Source of the DNA: Isoetes taiwanensis
Lineage: Eukaryota > Streptophyta > Lycopodiopsida > Isoetales > Isoetaceae
DNA: 64,000 bases
NCBI GenBank assembly: GCA_021234155.1
Contig: JAJEKV010000539.1
Location: 1-64,000 of the forward strand
Reading direction: 5' to 3'
Made by a program: the position numbers and the translations under genes. A model generated the notes under the pieces. That model had not been told where the DNA came from. It saw only the letters and a list, made by a program, of their open reading frames with translations, and did no database searches. Position 1 is the first letter of the stretch, and every line of letters begins with the position of its first letter. Shown in pieces: positions 27,441 to 39,886 of this stretch.

Positions 27441-30400
27441 CCTACAAAACCTCTATTACATTAGTTCCTTTGTTAATGACATATATAAATTTTTATTGCA
27501 TCCAAGTAAACATACTTGTTCACATTGCTCAACCCTCACGAAAGTGTGTCTTGACCACGATACCGACAAGTTGAATCTAGTGAATACACGAGCCACTCGG
27601 ATCTTTGCGTATCGTGGCATGAGCACCAAGACACACAAGATCAAACCATTCGGCATCAAACAACATTGTTTTGAATGCACTACGACATCAACCTCCATGA
27701 TAGTCTTTATAGTACCAATCCATTCCAACATTGCCTCGATTGGGTTTTGGGTCCGCACTACCGGTCGGCAAAGCGTACTAAACTTTGCTGATATACCACA
27801 ATCATAAGTCGTTTGCCATGATCCACACTTTGTCGTCGAAAGTGAGCACCAGAAGACCATATTGATGCATATGAATTATACTACAAAGTAAAGGAACAAA
27901 TGTTCAAAATAACGAACAAAACTCGTGAATTATATGCTATTAAGTTGCACTTACAAATAGTGACACGCCTTTAGCATATGCAAATTCTTCGCTAGAAACA
28001 TGTTCGCCACGTTGCCTTGCCATCTCTAGTTGTTCGAGCAGCCATTTATTGTTTATCTCACTTGGCAGAACCCCTAGATGACACGAAGTGGTTGTTTTGC
28101 GATTCTTTTGTCGATAGCGTCTTCTCTCCTCATCTCTCTTTATTTTTTCTTCCTCGTATTTTTTATCCATTTCTCCATGGGAGTGGAGTTGTAGATGAGA
28201 AACTTATTGACTTTTGCCTGTTCTTCTAGTGTGAACAATTTCTTCTGTGGTCTTCCTTCGGGAACTTCTCCAATTATAGTTGGAGTGTCTTCATCGGTCC
28301 ATAATCGTGGAGCATTGGGGTGTAGATCGGCCAAGAACTCGGTGACATAGAATAATGACTCTCGTGCTAACCAACCCTCGGCCATGCAACCCTCTGGCCT
28401 TGCCTTCTGACGTACGAAGTCCTTGAGGACCTTGAAGCGTTCTATAAAAAACATCCATCTAGGATTTGTTGTGCCTGCAAGCTCTACTTCATCCACTAAA
28501 TGCACTAGTAAGTGAGTTTGTATGTCCAGAAAACTTGTTGAGAATTATTTCTCTAGCATACAACATGCCTCAACGACCTTAGTTAGCATGTCCGCCAATT
28601 TCATTTGTCGGTATCTCCTTCCTTGTAATCCATCTAAATATCATTTAAGAAAGAAAAAAAAGTTAAGTGAGAGTTGAGCATCGAAAGTGTTTTCTAAATC
28701 CATACGAACCTGGAAAACTCGATAGGAGACATATTGCACGTAGTGGACCGTCAAGCAGAGGCGACCCCTCGAACAATAGGCATAACAAAGCGCAACATCT
28801 TATGCCAATCATGAGATTTCAACCCGGTTAACTCCCCTTCGTTAGAGAAACAATTACATAGCGAATGCATATATCGTCGGAGTCTTTATTGCCTTGATCG
28901 CTACCGAGCGGGTTTCATACATTTTCTAGGCACGATCCAATCCACTTGTGGCCTTATTCCTTCTTCGACATTTAACCATGCTTTAGATTTTGATCCAGCT
29001 TCTTGTAGATCTTTCGTTTGCATCGTGTCCTTCGTCCGGTGACATGCCTCCAAATAGGCCTTAGAAACGCGTTTTTTAAAGATGTGCATGGGATCAAGAA
29101 GATGATGGATCTTCAATTCGGTCCAATAGGGTAGAAGGAAGAAGGATGCTTTCCACTTCATTCCCTTAACCTTATTTCCTTCAGCGGCATCCCACATGTT
29201 ACCCCAATCTCTCATTGTCAACCTTTTGGGAGGCTCTTCAGTGCAATGTTTTTCTCTTGGACCTACGTATCGAAGTCGATTTTCCATTGGCAGATATCTC
29301 TTGAAGTTTGCATAGACATTTTTGTGCAATGCCGTTGACCGGCGAGAGTTCAACTGTTCAAACCCACACAAGTGACATGCCGCATATCCAGACACTTGGA
29401 GTCCAGAGAGTTCATACAAACCAGGCCAATCGCTCGTTGTCCACATTAAGATTGCTCTCAAGGTAAATCTTCGTTCAGCACGAAGTTCTCTTGAGACATC
29501 GTAAACTTCAATACCTTCACTCCACAATGTCAAAAGCTCATCAATAACTATTTTCAGATATGGATCTAGACTTTCCGGCTTCTTCGTTCCTGGAACTAAT
29601 AGTACTACCATTAAATGGCTAGTCTTCATGAGTAACCACGGTGGTAAATTATAGTTGATCAACACTACTGGCCAAGTTGACCACGCGGCTGATTGACGTC
29701 CATAAGGATTAACACCATCCGTTGCCAACCCTAATCTGAGATTTCGTGGCTCTCTTCCAAATTCCGGCCATGTTTCATCAATATGCTTCCATTGCTTGCA
29801 GTCACTAACCACGCGGAGTACATTGTCACTCGACGCATTAGCGGCACACCAACCCATGAGCGAAGCTAGAGATTCACATCGAAACAATAGCCTTATGCGA
29901 GGGATCAATGGAAAGTAGCGAACCACCTTCATCGGGACGGTCTTTCCCTTGGCATCTGCGTTGTACCTAGAGGCACCACATTTAGGGCATGTTTCTGTGT
30001 TCTTGTAGATGTCATCCGGATAATATACCATGCAATCATTTGGACAAGCGTGAATCTTATGGTAGCCTAAACCAGTAGCTGCCAATATATTTTTTTTTTC
30101 GGTGCGACTTTTGGGCATAGTGTTCCCTTGTGGGAGTATTTTCTCTTGCAATAACCTGTATAAAACAGACCTTTACGTATACATTCAACTACAAATTCAA
30201 TAAGTCAAGTGATTGCAATTGTACTTACTCTAACAAAGCCGTAACACTGGCATTGCTCCATTTGAATTTGGCTTGAAGGTTTAATATCAATAAAGATGTC
30301 GTCAATCTAGATATGCTTGCACCTGGATATAATGCTTTATGCGCCTCCTCCAATAAAAGCGTGATCTTCATGACCATCGTTAGGAGTATTTATATAGTCA

Positions 30401-30650
30401 TCTAGGTGGATTTGTCGAAGATTGGGCCAAATGCATCTAACATGTCGGCTATGGGTTCCTCAACTTCCATGAAGTCGTCCATAGGGGCATTGTCGTCATC
30501 TTCATCATCGTATTCCTGTTCATCTTCATCATTGTACTCTTCATTATGCGTTGTGCCCATGTTTGTACCATACTGCTCAATGTATTCTAATTACGCTATC
30601 GCAATGACTTTTGATGTCGCCAATTGATGACGCTTGGATGTGGTCTCATA
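27440..30650 (-). pseudogene. TNP2-type CACTA transposase
   Basis: The minus strand encodes the En/Spm TNP2 transposase, which cuts the element ends in the nucleus. The upstream exon ends at 30,229 with EEAHKALYPG and FKWSNASVTALLE. An intron (30,156-30,228, GTAAGT...TACAG) then joins in frame to a 416-codon ORF reaching 28,901, with HACPNDCMVYY, CPKCGASRYN, PLIPRIRLLF and DPMHIFKKRV (Transposase_21 region). Further parts follow in shifted frames: LTGLKSHDWHKMLRFVMP near 28,800; ERFKVLKDFVRQKARPEG in 28,140-28,505 (DUF4218-like); and MDWYYKDYHGG with LFDAEWFDLV at about 27,480-27,780 (DUF4216-like). Frameshifts near 28,890, 28,730 and 27,900 break it. Possible earlier exons lie at 31,619-32,235. 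Family assignment is secure, activity doubtful. Confidence 0.9.
30156..30228 (-). other. Intron of the TNP2 transposase gene
   Basis: On the minus strand it begins GTAAGTAC and ends TATACAG. Removing these 73 bases joins ...TALLE to LLQEKILP in frame, and the joined region matches the usual TNP2 order. It is the clearest splice site in the element. Confidence 0.75.
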
Positions 30651-30836
30651 TCCACTTGCCTACCCCGCGACGCCGATTAAACGTAAATATATGCGTGATT
30701 GATACATACATTGAGAGCCCGTGTTTGTTAAATTTTAAGCATTTAATATTTAAATCGAAATATAAAATTTTATGTCATAATCAAAGCATATATTGAAGAT
30801 ATAATACACATTTATCTTCAATATGTGCAATCTCAT

Positions 30837-31120
30837 TCCAGGGAGGAGGAGGAGGAGGAGGAGGAGGAGGAGGAGGAGGGGAGGGGAGGGGGGAGGAGGA
30901 GGAGGAGGAGGAGGAGGAGGGGAGGGGGAGGAGGGGAGGGGGAGGAGGAGGAGGAGGAGGAGGAGGGGAGGGGGGAGGAGGGAGGGGAGGGGGAGGGGGG
31001 GAGGAGGGGGGAGGGGAGGAGGAGGGGGGAGGAGGGGGAGGGGAGGGGAGGAGGAGGAGGAGGGAGGAGGAGGAGGAGGAGCAGGGCGGGAGGAGGAGGG
31101 GGTGTATTCCAGGGAGGGGG
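30837..31120. repeat. Purine-rich microsatellite (GGA)n
   Basis: About 280 bp of GGA/GGGGA repeats, all purine on the plus strand. It sits in what may be an intron or spacer of the transposase gene. The long Pro/Ser and Gly/Arg frames across it are artefacts. Confidence 0.97.
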
Positions 31121-31618
31121 GGGTGCCTAAAATTATATGAGTAATTTGAGTACATCATCAAAGGACCTCGGTATTGGTCTACCGTATTCATATTCAATGA
31201 GCAATTCATCACCAATACACAAAGTTTTTTATAGCATAAACCATGATATATCTCGGTCAATTTTACGGCTAAAAAAATCTTCTTGGTCTTTGTTTGCCCT
31301 CGACAAATTCACAATTGGTAGCTTCTGTGGATTCTCGATAGAGCTATTAATAAAAGCGACAAGGTTTCCATGGCGAGGGCGACCATCAATATATGTGAAG
31401 CTTGCGTGAGTCAACCGGGCTTGGATATTGTTCGTGCATTTGAATTTAGGCCATAGATGAGCATGCTACCAGCGATGCTTACTCAATTTATGCCAAGTGT
31501 CCGAAGTTATATTCGGGACCTACATATGGCATTAAAGGAACGATCGTACCATCTTTGACTTTTGTATTCGTCATAATATATAATCCCAGGGGCCAAAGAC
31601 GGGGCCCGACTATTTTAA

Positions 31619-32235
31619 TCATGTACCGCGCCTACCCCAATATGTAAATTGCTCCCCATAAATAATTGGCTTGCCTCTAGGCCATGCATTGAATTTCTTA
31701 CGATCTTTATCTGTAAAGGGCTGGACCAAATGGACTAGTGAAGGTGGAAGATTATTTTCTTCTACATGATCTAGTACATTCCAATTTTGATCCATGCAGT
31801 CATTCCCTCCAATCTTGGCAACGGCCATTGCACGACGAGTTCTATCAATGTAATGGGATACTCTTTGAGGAAGTTGATGGCTTTCTTTTTGTAGGGTTTT
31901 CTATGAACGCATTCATAGTATCAACATCATCTACTTCCAATGACAACATAACCCCAAAATCCGCGCCGAGCTCACTTCATTCTCAATTTCTTCCTAACAA
32001 AATACAAGCAAACTAAGTTAAGACATCGATTCAAGTACATGAGAGTAGTTGATTCGAGTTCATAAGATTCGTGTATTATACCTCGTTGGAATACCCCACA
32101 TGTGCGTCGAGAAACCGATTGGATTTGTCGGGCATTCACCATATTTGTCAACATGGTGGGGACGGTCTTTCTCATCCGTTTTATTTGTCCTTTGCACATC
32201 GAACAATTGCAATATAACCGCTCTGTCAAGTACAA
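31619..32235 (-). pseudogene. Possible upstream transposase exons (Cys-rich segment)
   Basis: Minus-strand frames upstream of the TNP2 body. The frame ending at 32,235 starts with YCNCSMCKGQIKR followed by RKTVPTML, resembling the Cys-rich head of some CACTA transposases. The frame at 31,619-31,828 has LVHLVQPFTDKDRKKFNAWP. Splice connections to the exon at 30.2-30.6 kb could not be established across the (GGA)n tract. It could instead be a separate small gene of the element. Confidence 0.35.
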
Positions 32236-32639
32236 AGCAAAAAAAAAAAAAAAAGTAACATCAAGATATAAAGTTAACTAATCATTCGAAACATGTTTAT
32301 GGTACATACATCGGCGGTGTTCATTTCATGCACACCACCCCAGCCTCTAGGAAGACTAGGTCCACTGGGTCTAATTGGACTATTTGTGGCAATTGTTGGG
32401 GTAAGATTCTTGCGCAAGTCGCCATGTAACTTTCTCAAAGCTTTTCGTCTCACTTTACGTTCAAATTCCTTTCGGCGTTAGGTCCATGTTGTTTTCTAGT
32501 AAACAATAAAAATATTAATAAAAAACCATGTAATAATATAATAAATATAAATATCCATGTTTTTTTCATGATTTTATCAAATGTTTATTCTTAAGATTCA
32601 GATTCATACAACGTTTATGATATTTAGAAAGCATTTGAT

Positions 32640-32965
32640 TGAAGGGTGCCTGAACCCGATACATCTTATAGTCCTCTCCATTTGAAATGGAGTCGACCCG
32701 ATTACCTTATATTCACGCAACCTTTCAAATCTTTTGTAATCTATGAAGATTGAAACTTACGTTACGAGGTGCATAAACCCGATACATCTAGTCTTCTCCA
32801 TTCGGGATGGAGCCCGACCCAAGACCTTGATCATGCATCCCTCAAGTTTTGTAATCTATGAAGATTGAAACTTCTGTTCTGAGGTGCATAAACCCGATAC
32901 ATCTAGTCTTCTCCATTCGGGATGGAGCCGACCAGTACCTTGATCATGCATCCCTCAAGTTTTTA
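32640..32965. repeat. Tandem repeat, unit about 115-122 bp, three copies
   Basis: Units start GGTGC.T.AACCCGATACATCT near 32,646, 32,769 and 32,883. Each has CTCCATTCGGGATGGAG (or CTCCATTTGAAATGGAG), a perfect 6-bp stem. The first unit changes the loop but keeps the stem. The core resembles the array at 16.48-16.81 kb near the other end of the transposon. Confidence 0.85.
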
Positions 32966-33139
32966 ACATACTTTCAAGATTCAATCTTCTAATCTATTAG
33001 CATTTGGAGGTGTTTAACTCTAAAACCACAAAGATTAAAGCAGAGATCTTACCTTATGAAGACCCACGGGCGCAAAAAAATCCGAAACAAACGAGTGAAA
33101 ATAACAAGTAAATAACCCGACGGCCGGGTTCCCGCCATA

Positions 33140-34335
33140 TTTAACGTCGTTTATCGACGTCTGTGTGACATCGTTTAACGACGCCAAGCTGACGTCGTCC
33201 TGACACCTAGGCATGCCCACGTCGACTTTGCGCCGCCCTCGATGCCCCCTCATATGCCCACGTCGGATGATCATAACGCCGTTTAACGGCGTCAAATGAT
33301 CATAACGTCGTTAAGCGACCAAGCGTGATTGTTTAACATAACGAAACAACATACAATACAAATAACACAAATAAATAAAAAGCTGATTGTTCCCATTCAT
33401 AAAATAAACTTATACAACGACAACACAAATAGATAAAAAACTTATTGTTTCCATTCAAAAAAAAGCTTATACATTACTTATGTCCATCCCGGGGGCGGAC
33501 GGTTTGATGCAACCATTTGCATCATTATACGCACCATTAATGTCGTTTTCTCTTTGTTTGGCTCGGTGAGCCATTCTACCCGGTCGTTCCCGCATGGAAC
33601 GCCCGGATGTTAGTGCAATCGAAGCTCCTTTTCACTCATCTTTGCCCACGATGGTGAAGGGAGGGTTCTCGGCCGGGAGAAGCGGGGGTTGGCCGGAGTT
33701 GTCTTCCCTTGTAGGAGGAGGATTACTGCTAGAAGGAACATATCGCGCGAAGGTGGTCTTCAACTGCCGGACCATTATAGCAAGATAGGGAAGAACACTC
33801 AAAAGATAAGAATAACAGCAGCTACTGATGGATCCACTTATAACGTGGATGTAGGGTTAGGGTTAGGGTTAGGGTTTTTATTTGGCAAAAAAAAAAAAAA
33901 ATTCCTCTGTGTCACGTCGTTTAACGACGTTTAAGCTGACGTGTCCTGGCACGCAGGCAGGCCAGCTTGGCACCAGCACCATGCCACGCAGGCAGACGTG
34001 ACACGTCAGCGTTGTACAATGTCGTTCAACGACGCCACGCTGACGTCGTCTTGACACGCAGGCTGCCAGCTTGGCAACTGCCCATTTCCACGCATGACGC
34101 GGCGCGACGTCAGCTCTGTGAGACGTCGTTGAACGACGTCTAGCTTGCGTGTTTTGACACGCAGGCCTGCCAGCTTGGCAGCAGTACCATGCCACGCAGG
34201 CAAATCCGACACGTCAGCCCTGATATACGTCGTTGAACGACGTCGAAACGACGTTATCGTCGTCGAACGACGATGTCGTCGATGTTCGACGAGGATCCGT
34301 CGTTTATCGACGTTGCGACGTCGTTGGACGTCGAC
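33140..34335. repeat. Right subterminal repeats of the CACTA element
   Basis: Dense copies of ACGTCGTTNAACGACGT-type palindromes at 33,143-33,190, 33,265-33,320, 33,912-33,935, 34,019-34,036, 34,120-34,142 and 34,225-34,335. A second theme, a GCCAGCTTGGCA palindrome with GCAGGCAGGC, recurs at 33,955-34,210. A short tract at 33,854-33,877 is a six-base TTAGGG-like run of about four units. ORFs at 33,594-33,934 overlap this region and are not supported. Confidence 0.85.
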
Positions 34336-34352
34336 GATCCCTTGTAGTGTAT

Positions 34353-34802
34353 ACTGTAAAAGCTCAATCAAATACTTCCCTAATATATCCCCATTTAGGG
34401 TGAAAAAGGTTGGCAGGTCTTCGTAGTATATTCCAAACTTATCACGTAATACATTGTATGCCGTACATCGAAGCAATGCATGATCCTCATCCTCTATTTT
34501 ATCTTCCCCACATATTTTACAGTATCTTTGATCTCTAGGAATAATATGTCCCCATCTACCCACTTCCACACCTAAATGATGTGAACTAAGCCGAATCCTG
34601 CAAATAGCATGTCTTTTTTGGATAGAAATATTTTCCCTCAGGTGCCCTGCCATTTCCAATGTGGGGTTAATATTCTGCTTATACAAAATCATTTTGGTCT
34701 TGGGCTGTGACCACGTCTTCTTATCTACCTTCTTGGATATCCATTGTCTTAAATCAGATTTTACTGAGACCACTTCATCCCATTGTATATCCCATTTATT
34801 GA
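34353..34802 (-). mobile_element. LINE copy 2, middle segment
   Basis: It continues LINE copy 2 beyond the CACTA element. The frame ending at 34,773 contains RLSSHHLGVEVGRWGHIIPRD, YCKIC and DHALLRC, the same zinc cluster as copy 1. It breaks at 34,802 where the L1 insertion begins; the last 16 bases (34,787-34,802) are that insertion's target duplication. Confidence 0.92.
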
Positions 34803-36246
34803 AAACTCACCATGGCTGGTAGGATTCTGGTAGCCAAGTCAGTGCTCTGTAGCACTCATGTTTACGCAGCCTCCTGCATACTTGCGCCAGAAAGTGTGGT
34901 TAAGGAGTTGGATGACACCATTCGCAATTTTGTTTGGGGAGGGAATGAGGAGGGAGCTACAGTGAAGGTCGCATGGTGGAAGTGTGTGCGTCCCAGACAG
35001 GCAGGGGGTTTGGGTATGCTTGATGTGTCGTTGCACACGAAGGTTCTGGTGTCAAAATTCATCTGGCAGTTGTTGCGGGGAGCAACAGATCCCGTGTTTG
35101 GCTCTGTTAGCCTGCCGATCGCCGTCACTCTATTGTGTTTAGGAAGCCCGGCTATTCGGCTCGGTTGCCGCGGTGGGCTCTGTTTGAGGATTTGCGGCCA
35201 TTCCCTCATGCTTCGCCTTTTCTTAAGGGTCTCCTGAAGGCCTGGAAGGTGGTCAAGGTTCTCTTTTCATTGGACCCTAGCGGATGTATGGTAGCCTCAT
35301 CGCCCTTTTTCTCGGGTACCCTTGGACTCTGCATCTCCCTTGGCCTCTTCCTTACACCCTGTGAATTTCAGTAGCCGATGGATTGCCGCAGGTAACATCC
35401 ATCCGTGGCCCGGTATTGGGAGGGTCATCTGGCGCCATGGGAGTTTTTTAGGGAGAGATTTGGCCTGCGGCGGTGGGATATACGGACTTGGGCCACAATT
35501 GCCAATGCTATTCCATTGCAGTTGTCTTCTCAAGTCAATCGCGTTTGGAAGTCGCATAATGGACTTGATGCATCTCGGTTTGTAGCATCGGCTTATGGGC
35601 TCCCTAGCGCCAGGGACACGCGTGTCGCTTCGGATAAGTGGTCACTTAAGCTTCGGGGAGTAAGTGGCCCGCCATGTGGAAGTGGGCGTGGAATACATTG
35701 CCTCCTCCTAAAATCCATACCCTTTTGTGGCAGATCTTGCACAAGTAGCCTCGGGGTGAATGTCCGAGTCCACGGGTTCAAGCCTCGTGTAGCGTAAACA
35801 TGCCCTTTATGTGGGAGGCGACGTGAGACCGTGAAAGCACCGCTTTGTCCCATGCACAGAGGTAGGGGCAGCTTGGTCTGGGTGAGAGCCCTCTTTGGGA
35901 CTTCATTATGCGGTCGGAAGATTCTCTTGGGAGTCCTTCCTAGCGGTGGGGGCAAAGGGGCTGGGGGCGTTTCATTTATGCAGAGCTTGGCTTTTGTGGC
36001 TGATTTGGAAAAGATGGAGAGCGAAGGTCTTTCAGAATGCAGTGCTTAGCCCTTTTCGGTTGGTTCCGGATCTTGAGCTGGCGTACCAAGTCTCAAGCTT
36101 GTATGCACGCGATTAAGCGGAAATTTGGTCGACATTCCTACAGATTGTGGATCATGATGGGCTTCATTTCTTAGCACCACACTTATCATTGTACTTGATC
36201 GCATTCTAGTGGTTTAATATATTCTTATATTCTTCAAAAAAAAAAA
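34803..36246 (+). mobile_element. 5'-truncated plant L1 retrotransposon with poly-A and 16-bp TSD
   Basis: It is inserted in LINE copy 2. ATATCCCATTTATTGA is present on both sides (34,787-34,802 and 36,247-36,262), and the right end has an 11-12-base poly-A. The plus-strand frame 34,812-35,237 reads MAGRILVAKSVL, then LDDTIRNFVWGG and KCVRPRQAGGLGMLDVSL, matching the C-terminal side of plant L1 RT. A later part reads WNTLPPPKIHTLLWQILHK and CPLCGRRRET in broken frames, as in the zf-RVT domain. Most of the element (ORF1, endonuclease, RT core) is missing, as usual for target-primed reverse transcription that stops early. It belongs to a different LINE lineage from its host. Confidence 0.93.
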
Positions 36247-36262
36247 ATATCCCATTTATTGA

Positions 36263-37464
<1,202 letters not shown>

Positions 37465-37488
37465 GAAGTGTATTATTATGCCTTTGTG

Positions 37489-37501
37489 AGACCATCGGTC
37501 T
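37489..37501 (-). other. LINE 3'-terminal stem-loop (copy 3)
   Basis: AGACC and GGTCT pair around a three-base loop, about 28 bases from the GA tract. Copies 1 and 2 have AGGCC/GGCCT here. The differing pair changed on both sides, so base pairing is kept. Confidence 0.6.
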
Positions 37502-38174
37502 ATAAGATAGTTATATACAATGTCATTTTTAGTCAATCCTCATCTGAGACCCCCTCATGGGATCCTCACACGCTTCCCTCTCCTTCCTCATCTGTCAAGT
37601 AGCTCTTAATAGCTTTAGTCCCTGCCTCCCTTTAGTTGCATCATATCGATCAAGAAGCTTGGGTTATAGTGGCTGGTAGGTCAAAAAATTGGTGCAAGCC
37701 GCCTCACCCACGGAGTGTGTGCAACCCTCAAAGTCCGTGCACGCTGGGCAATATATGATTGCATGCTCTTCATCCTCTACCTCATCTGACCCACACATAC
37801 TACATGTCCTATATTCTCAGGAATATTATACCATCTCCCTACCTCAATCCCTAAGTGATGTGCACTTAGTCGCATCCCGCATATGGCGATCTTTTTTTTC
37901 AGGAGAGATGTTCTCATTTAGGTATCTCATTTCTTGCAATGTGGGATTCATCTTCTCCTAGTAGTGAAGCATTTTTTACTCCAGGACTATGCCGGACTCT
38001 TTCCCTGAACCGTTTCCCTCACCCATTCATGTATTCTATTTTTATTGGTTGCAAGATCTTCTATCCCCGAGACCCCATTTGTGCATCCAATTACGCCCTC
38101 TTCTCGCATACCACCCTTTTCTCAAATGTTTCCTTCATAGCCAATCTTGGATAATCTGTCTTCTTCTAGGCCAC

Positions 38175-39877
38175 CTAATTTACGGGTATCCTGTGTACCG
38201 TGGTGAGAGCTTCACACTCTAAGGGCATCATCCCACATTCAGCTAGCATCATCTCATAAGGGGTTTGCATTTTGACCATGAGCTCAGACGTAGGAATTTT
38301 TTTTTGTATCTTCTCAATCTTTTGCCATAACTCGGAGATAATCCCGCCCCACACCTCGCATCCATAAAGCAACACCGCCTGTACAAGAACTTTAAAGAGC
38401 ATCTTCTTTTAGTTCAAACCTCCGGATCTCGGCCTTCACACATTTCTTTCTCGCATGGCAAATAGGGCCTTTAACCCTCCATTTACCCGTTGTTCTACTG
38501 TTTGATTCCATCTCGAAATGCTTATCCGGGATCACCCCAAATATTTTATACGTTTGTGTTATTTCAACCGTATCCCGCGATATGTAAATGCAAATTTATG
38601 ATCCAACGTAGTACCAAAGAGCACAATTTTGGTCTTATTTAGGTTTACCGCATCCCTGTTGCCTCAGCAGAAAGATGCCGTAATATCTAAATGTTTTACG
38701 ATCCCATCCCTAGCTGCCAAGCGCAAGCGTAACAATATCATCAAGATATAGGAGTATACATATAGTATATCCCCGCCAGCGTGTGCCATCTCCCGAAAGT
38801 GTACCTATCCACCTTTCTAGATCATCAATAAAAATGCCAAACATCAGAGGTGATAGGGGGCAGCCTTGCTTAACTCCCATGTTACTTTCAACCCGCTCAC
38901 CGTGATTCATCTTTATATGGTAAGGACAAATGCACCAAGACTTTCTCATATAACAGTTTTTTTACCGCATCTCCGAGATGACTAGGCACCTTGATTTTCT
39001 CCATACTTTCCCATAAGCGGTCCCTACTCACCGGATCGAACGCCTTTAGTAAAATCAACAAAGCTCGCAAATAATGGTCTTCGTGTCCCTTTCATCAATC
39101 CATCATAGCTCTAAATGTTACTAGATGATCTATTGTGGATTTTTTTGGTCTAAAGCCCGCTTGCCCTTTAGCACGCATATCATCGTGCCTCGCCCAACCA
39201 CTTATCTTATGTTCCACAATAGTTGCAAAAGCTTTTGTAAGAGATTGCTTTACCATAATCATGCGGTAGTTGTTTTGCGTCACATGCATCTCCCCTTTAT
39301 ATATGGGGACTACTGCTAATCCGCCATGCCCTCGAAACCCTTCTTGTGTTGTAGCATTAAACATTTCAGTTATTTTCTCCTTCACTCCATCTCCCCGCCC
39401 ATTTAAGCATCTCGCCACCAATCCCATGGTATCTGCCGCTTTTCCATTTGCTATTTTTTCTAGCCCTTGTTGCACATCTCCATATGTGAACATAAGATCT
39501 GTTGTAATACCATTCAGACCTTGTGATATGCCATCCATGTGGTACAACTTCTTCACTTGCGAGATGAGATCCTCAACCTTCAAATGGTGTTGGACTGATC
39601 TGCCTTGTTTCATGCGATTCCAGAATTTTTGCGGGTCAGTTAGTAGGTTAGCCACCATCTCATCCTGTTTGAGACGCAGATACGCCCTTTTTTTGCATTT
39701 GGCGAGAGTTTTAAACTCTTTAATCAGCCCTACTCTTGCCTGCCCATGGGCACTTTTGTATTGCCTTCTTTTTTGTTTACACTCCTCATCGAACCAGCCA
39801 TTGCATGGCAGCCCCTTTTTTCTGCGCCCCGACCTAAAACATTTGTTTGCTGCTTCCAGCACCAATGAAGTTAGCAT
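38175..39877 (-). pseudogene. LINE copy 3 ORF2: reverse transcriptase part
   Basis: Successive minus-strand frames give the RT blocks. 39,877-39,095 has VVPIYKGE, NNYRMIMV and QAGFRPKKSTIDHLV. 38,949-38,710 has GVKQGCPLSPLMFGIFIDDLE and the active-site LLYLDDIV. 38,402-38,175 has AVLLYGCEVWGG. The active site reads YLDD where copies 1 and 2 have YADD; both aspartates are kept. Frameshifts near 39,090 and 38,700 and between 38,700 and 38,400 break the frame. The first frame is in phase with the endonuclease ORF, from which it is separated by a single TGA at 39,887-39,889. RT copies the element RNA at the nicked target. Confidence 0.88.
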
Positions 39878-39886
39878 CTCACTTTT

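Larger units (their letters stand above)
11719..34349 (-). mobile_element. CACTA (En/Spm) DNA transposon, 22.6 kb
   Basis: The left end reads CACTACAAAA and the right end TTGTAGTG, inverted copies of the CACTA terminus. Both are flanked by the 3-bp duplication TAT (11,716-11,718 and 34,350-34,352). Joining the outer flanks restores a LINE sequence that aligns with copy 1 (TCTCTATGTCGCAAAAGTTC there), which fixes both ends to the base. The element encodes a TNP2-type transposase on the minus strand and has palindromic subterminal repeats at both ends. It also holds two other minus-strand gene relics, a short plus-strand ORF region, a 6-kb internal repeat array and several simple repeats. CACTA elements move by cut and paste using TNP2 with subterminal-repeat binding proteins. 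At 22.6 kb it is large for the superfamily. Frameshifts in the transposase suggest it is not autonomous as written. Confidence 0.96.

Noticed and set aside
30781-31260. Pro/Ser-rich and Gly/Arg-rich ORFs
   Set aside because: They are translations of the (GGA)n microsatellite.
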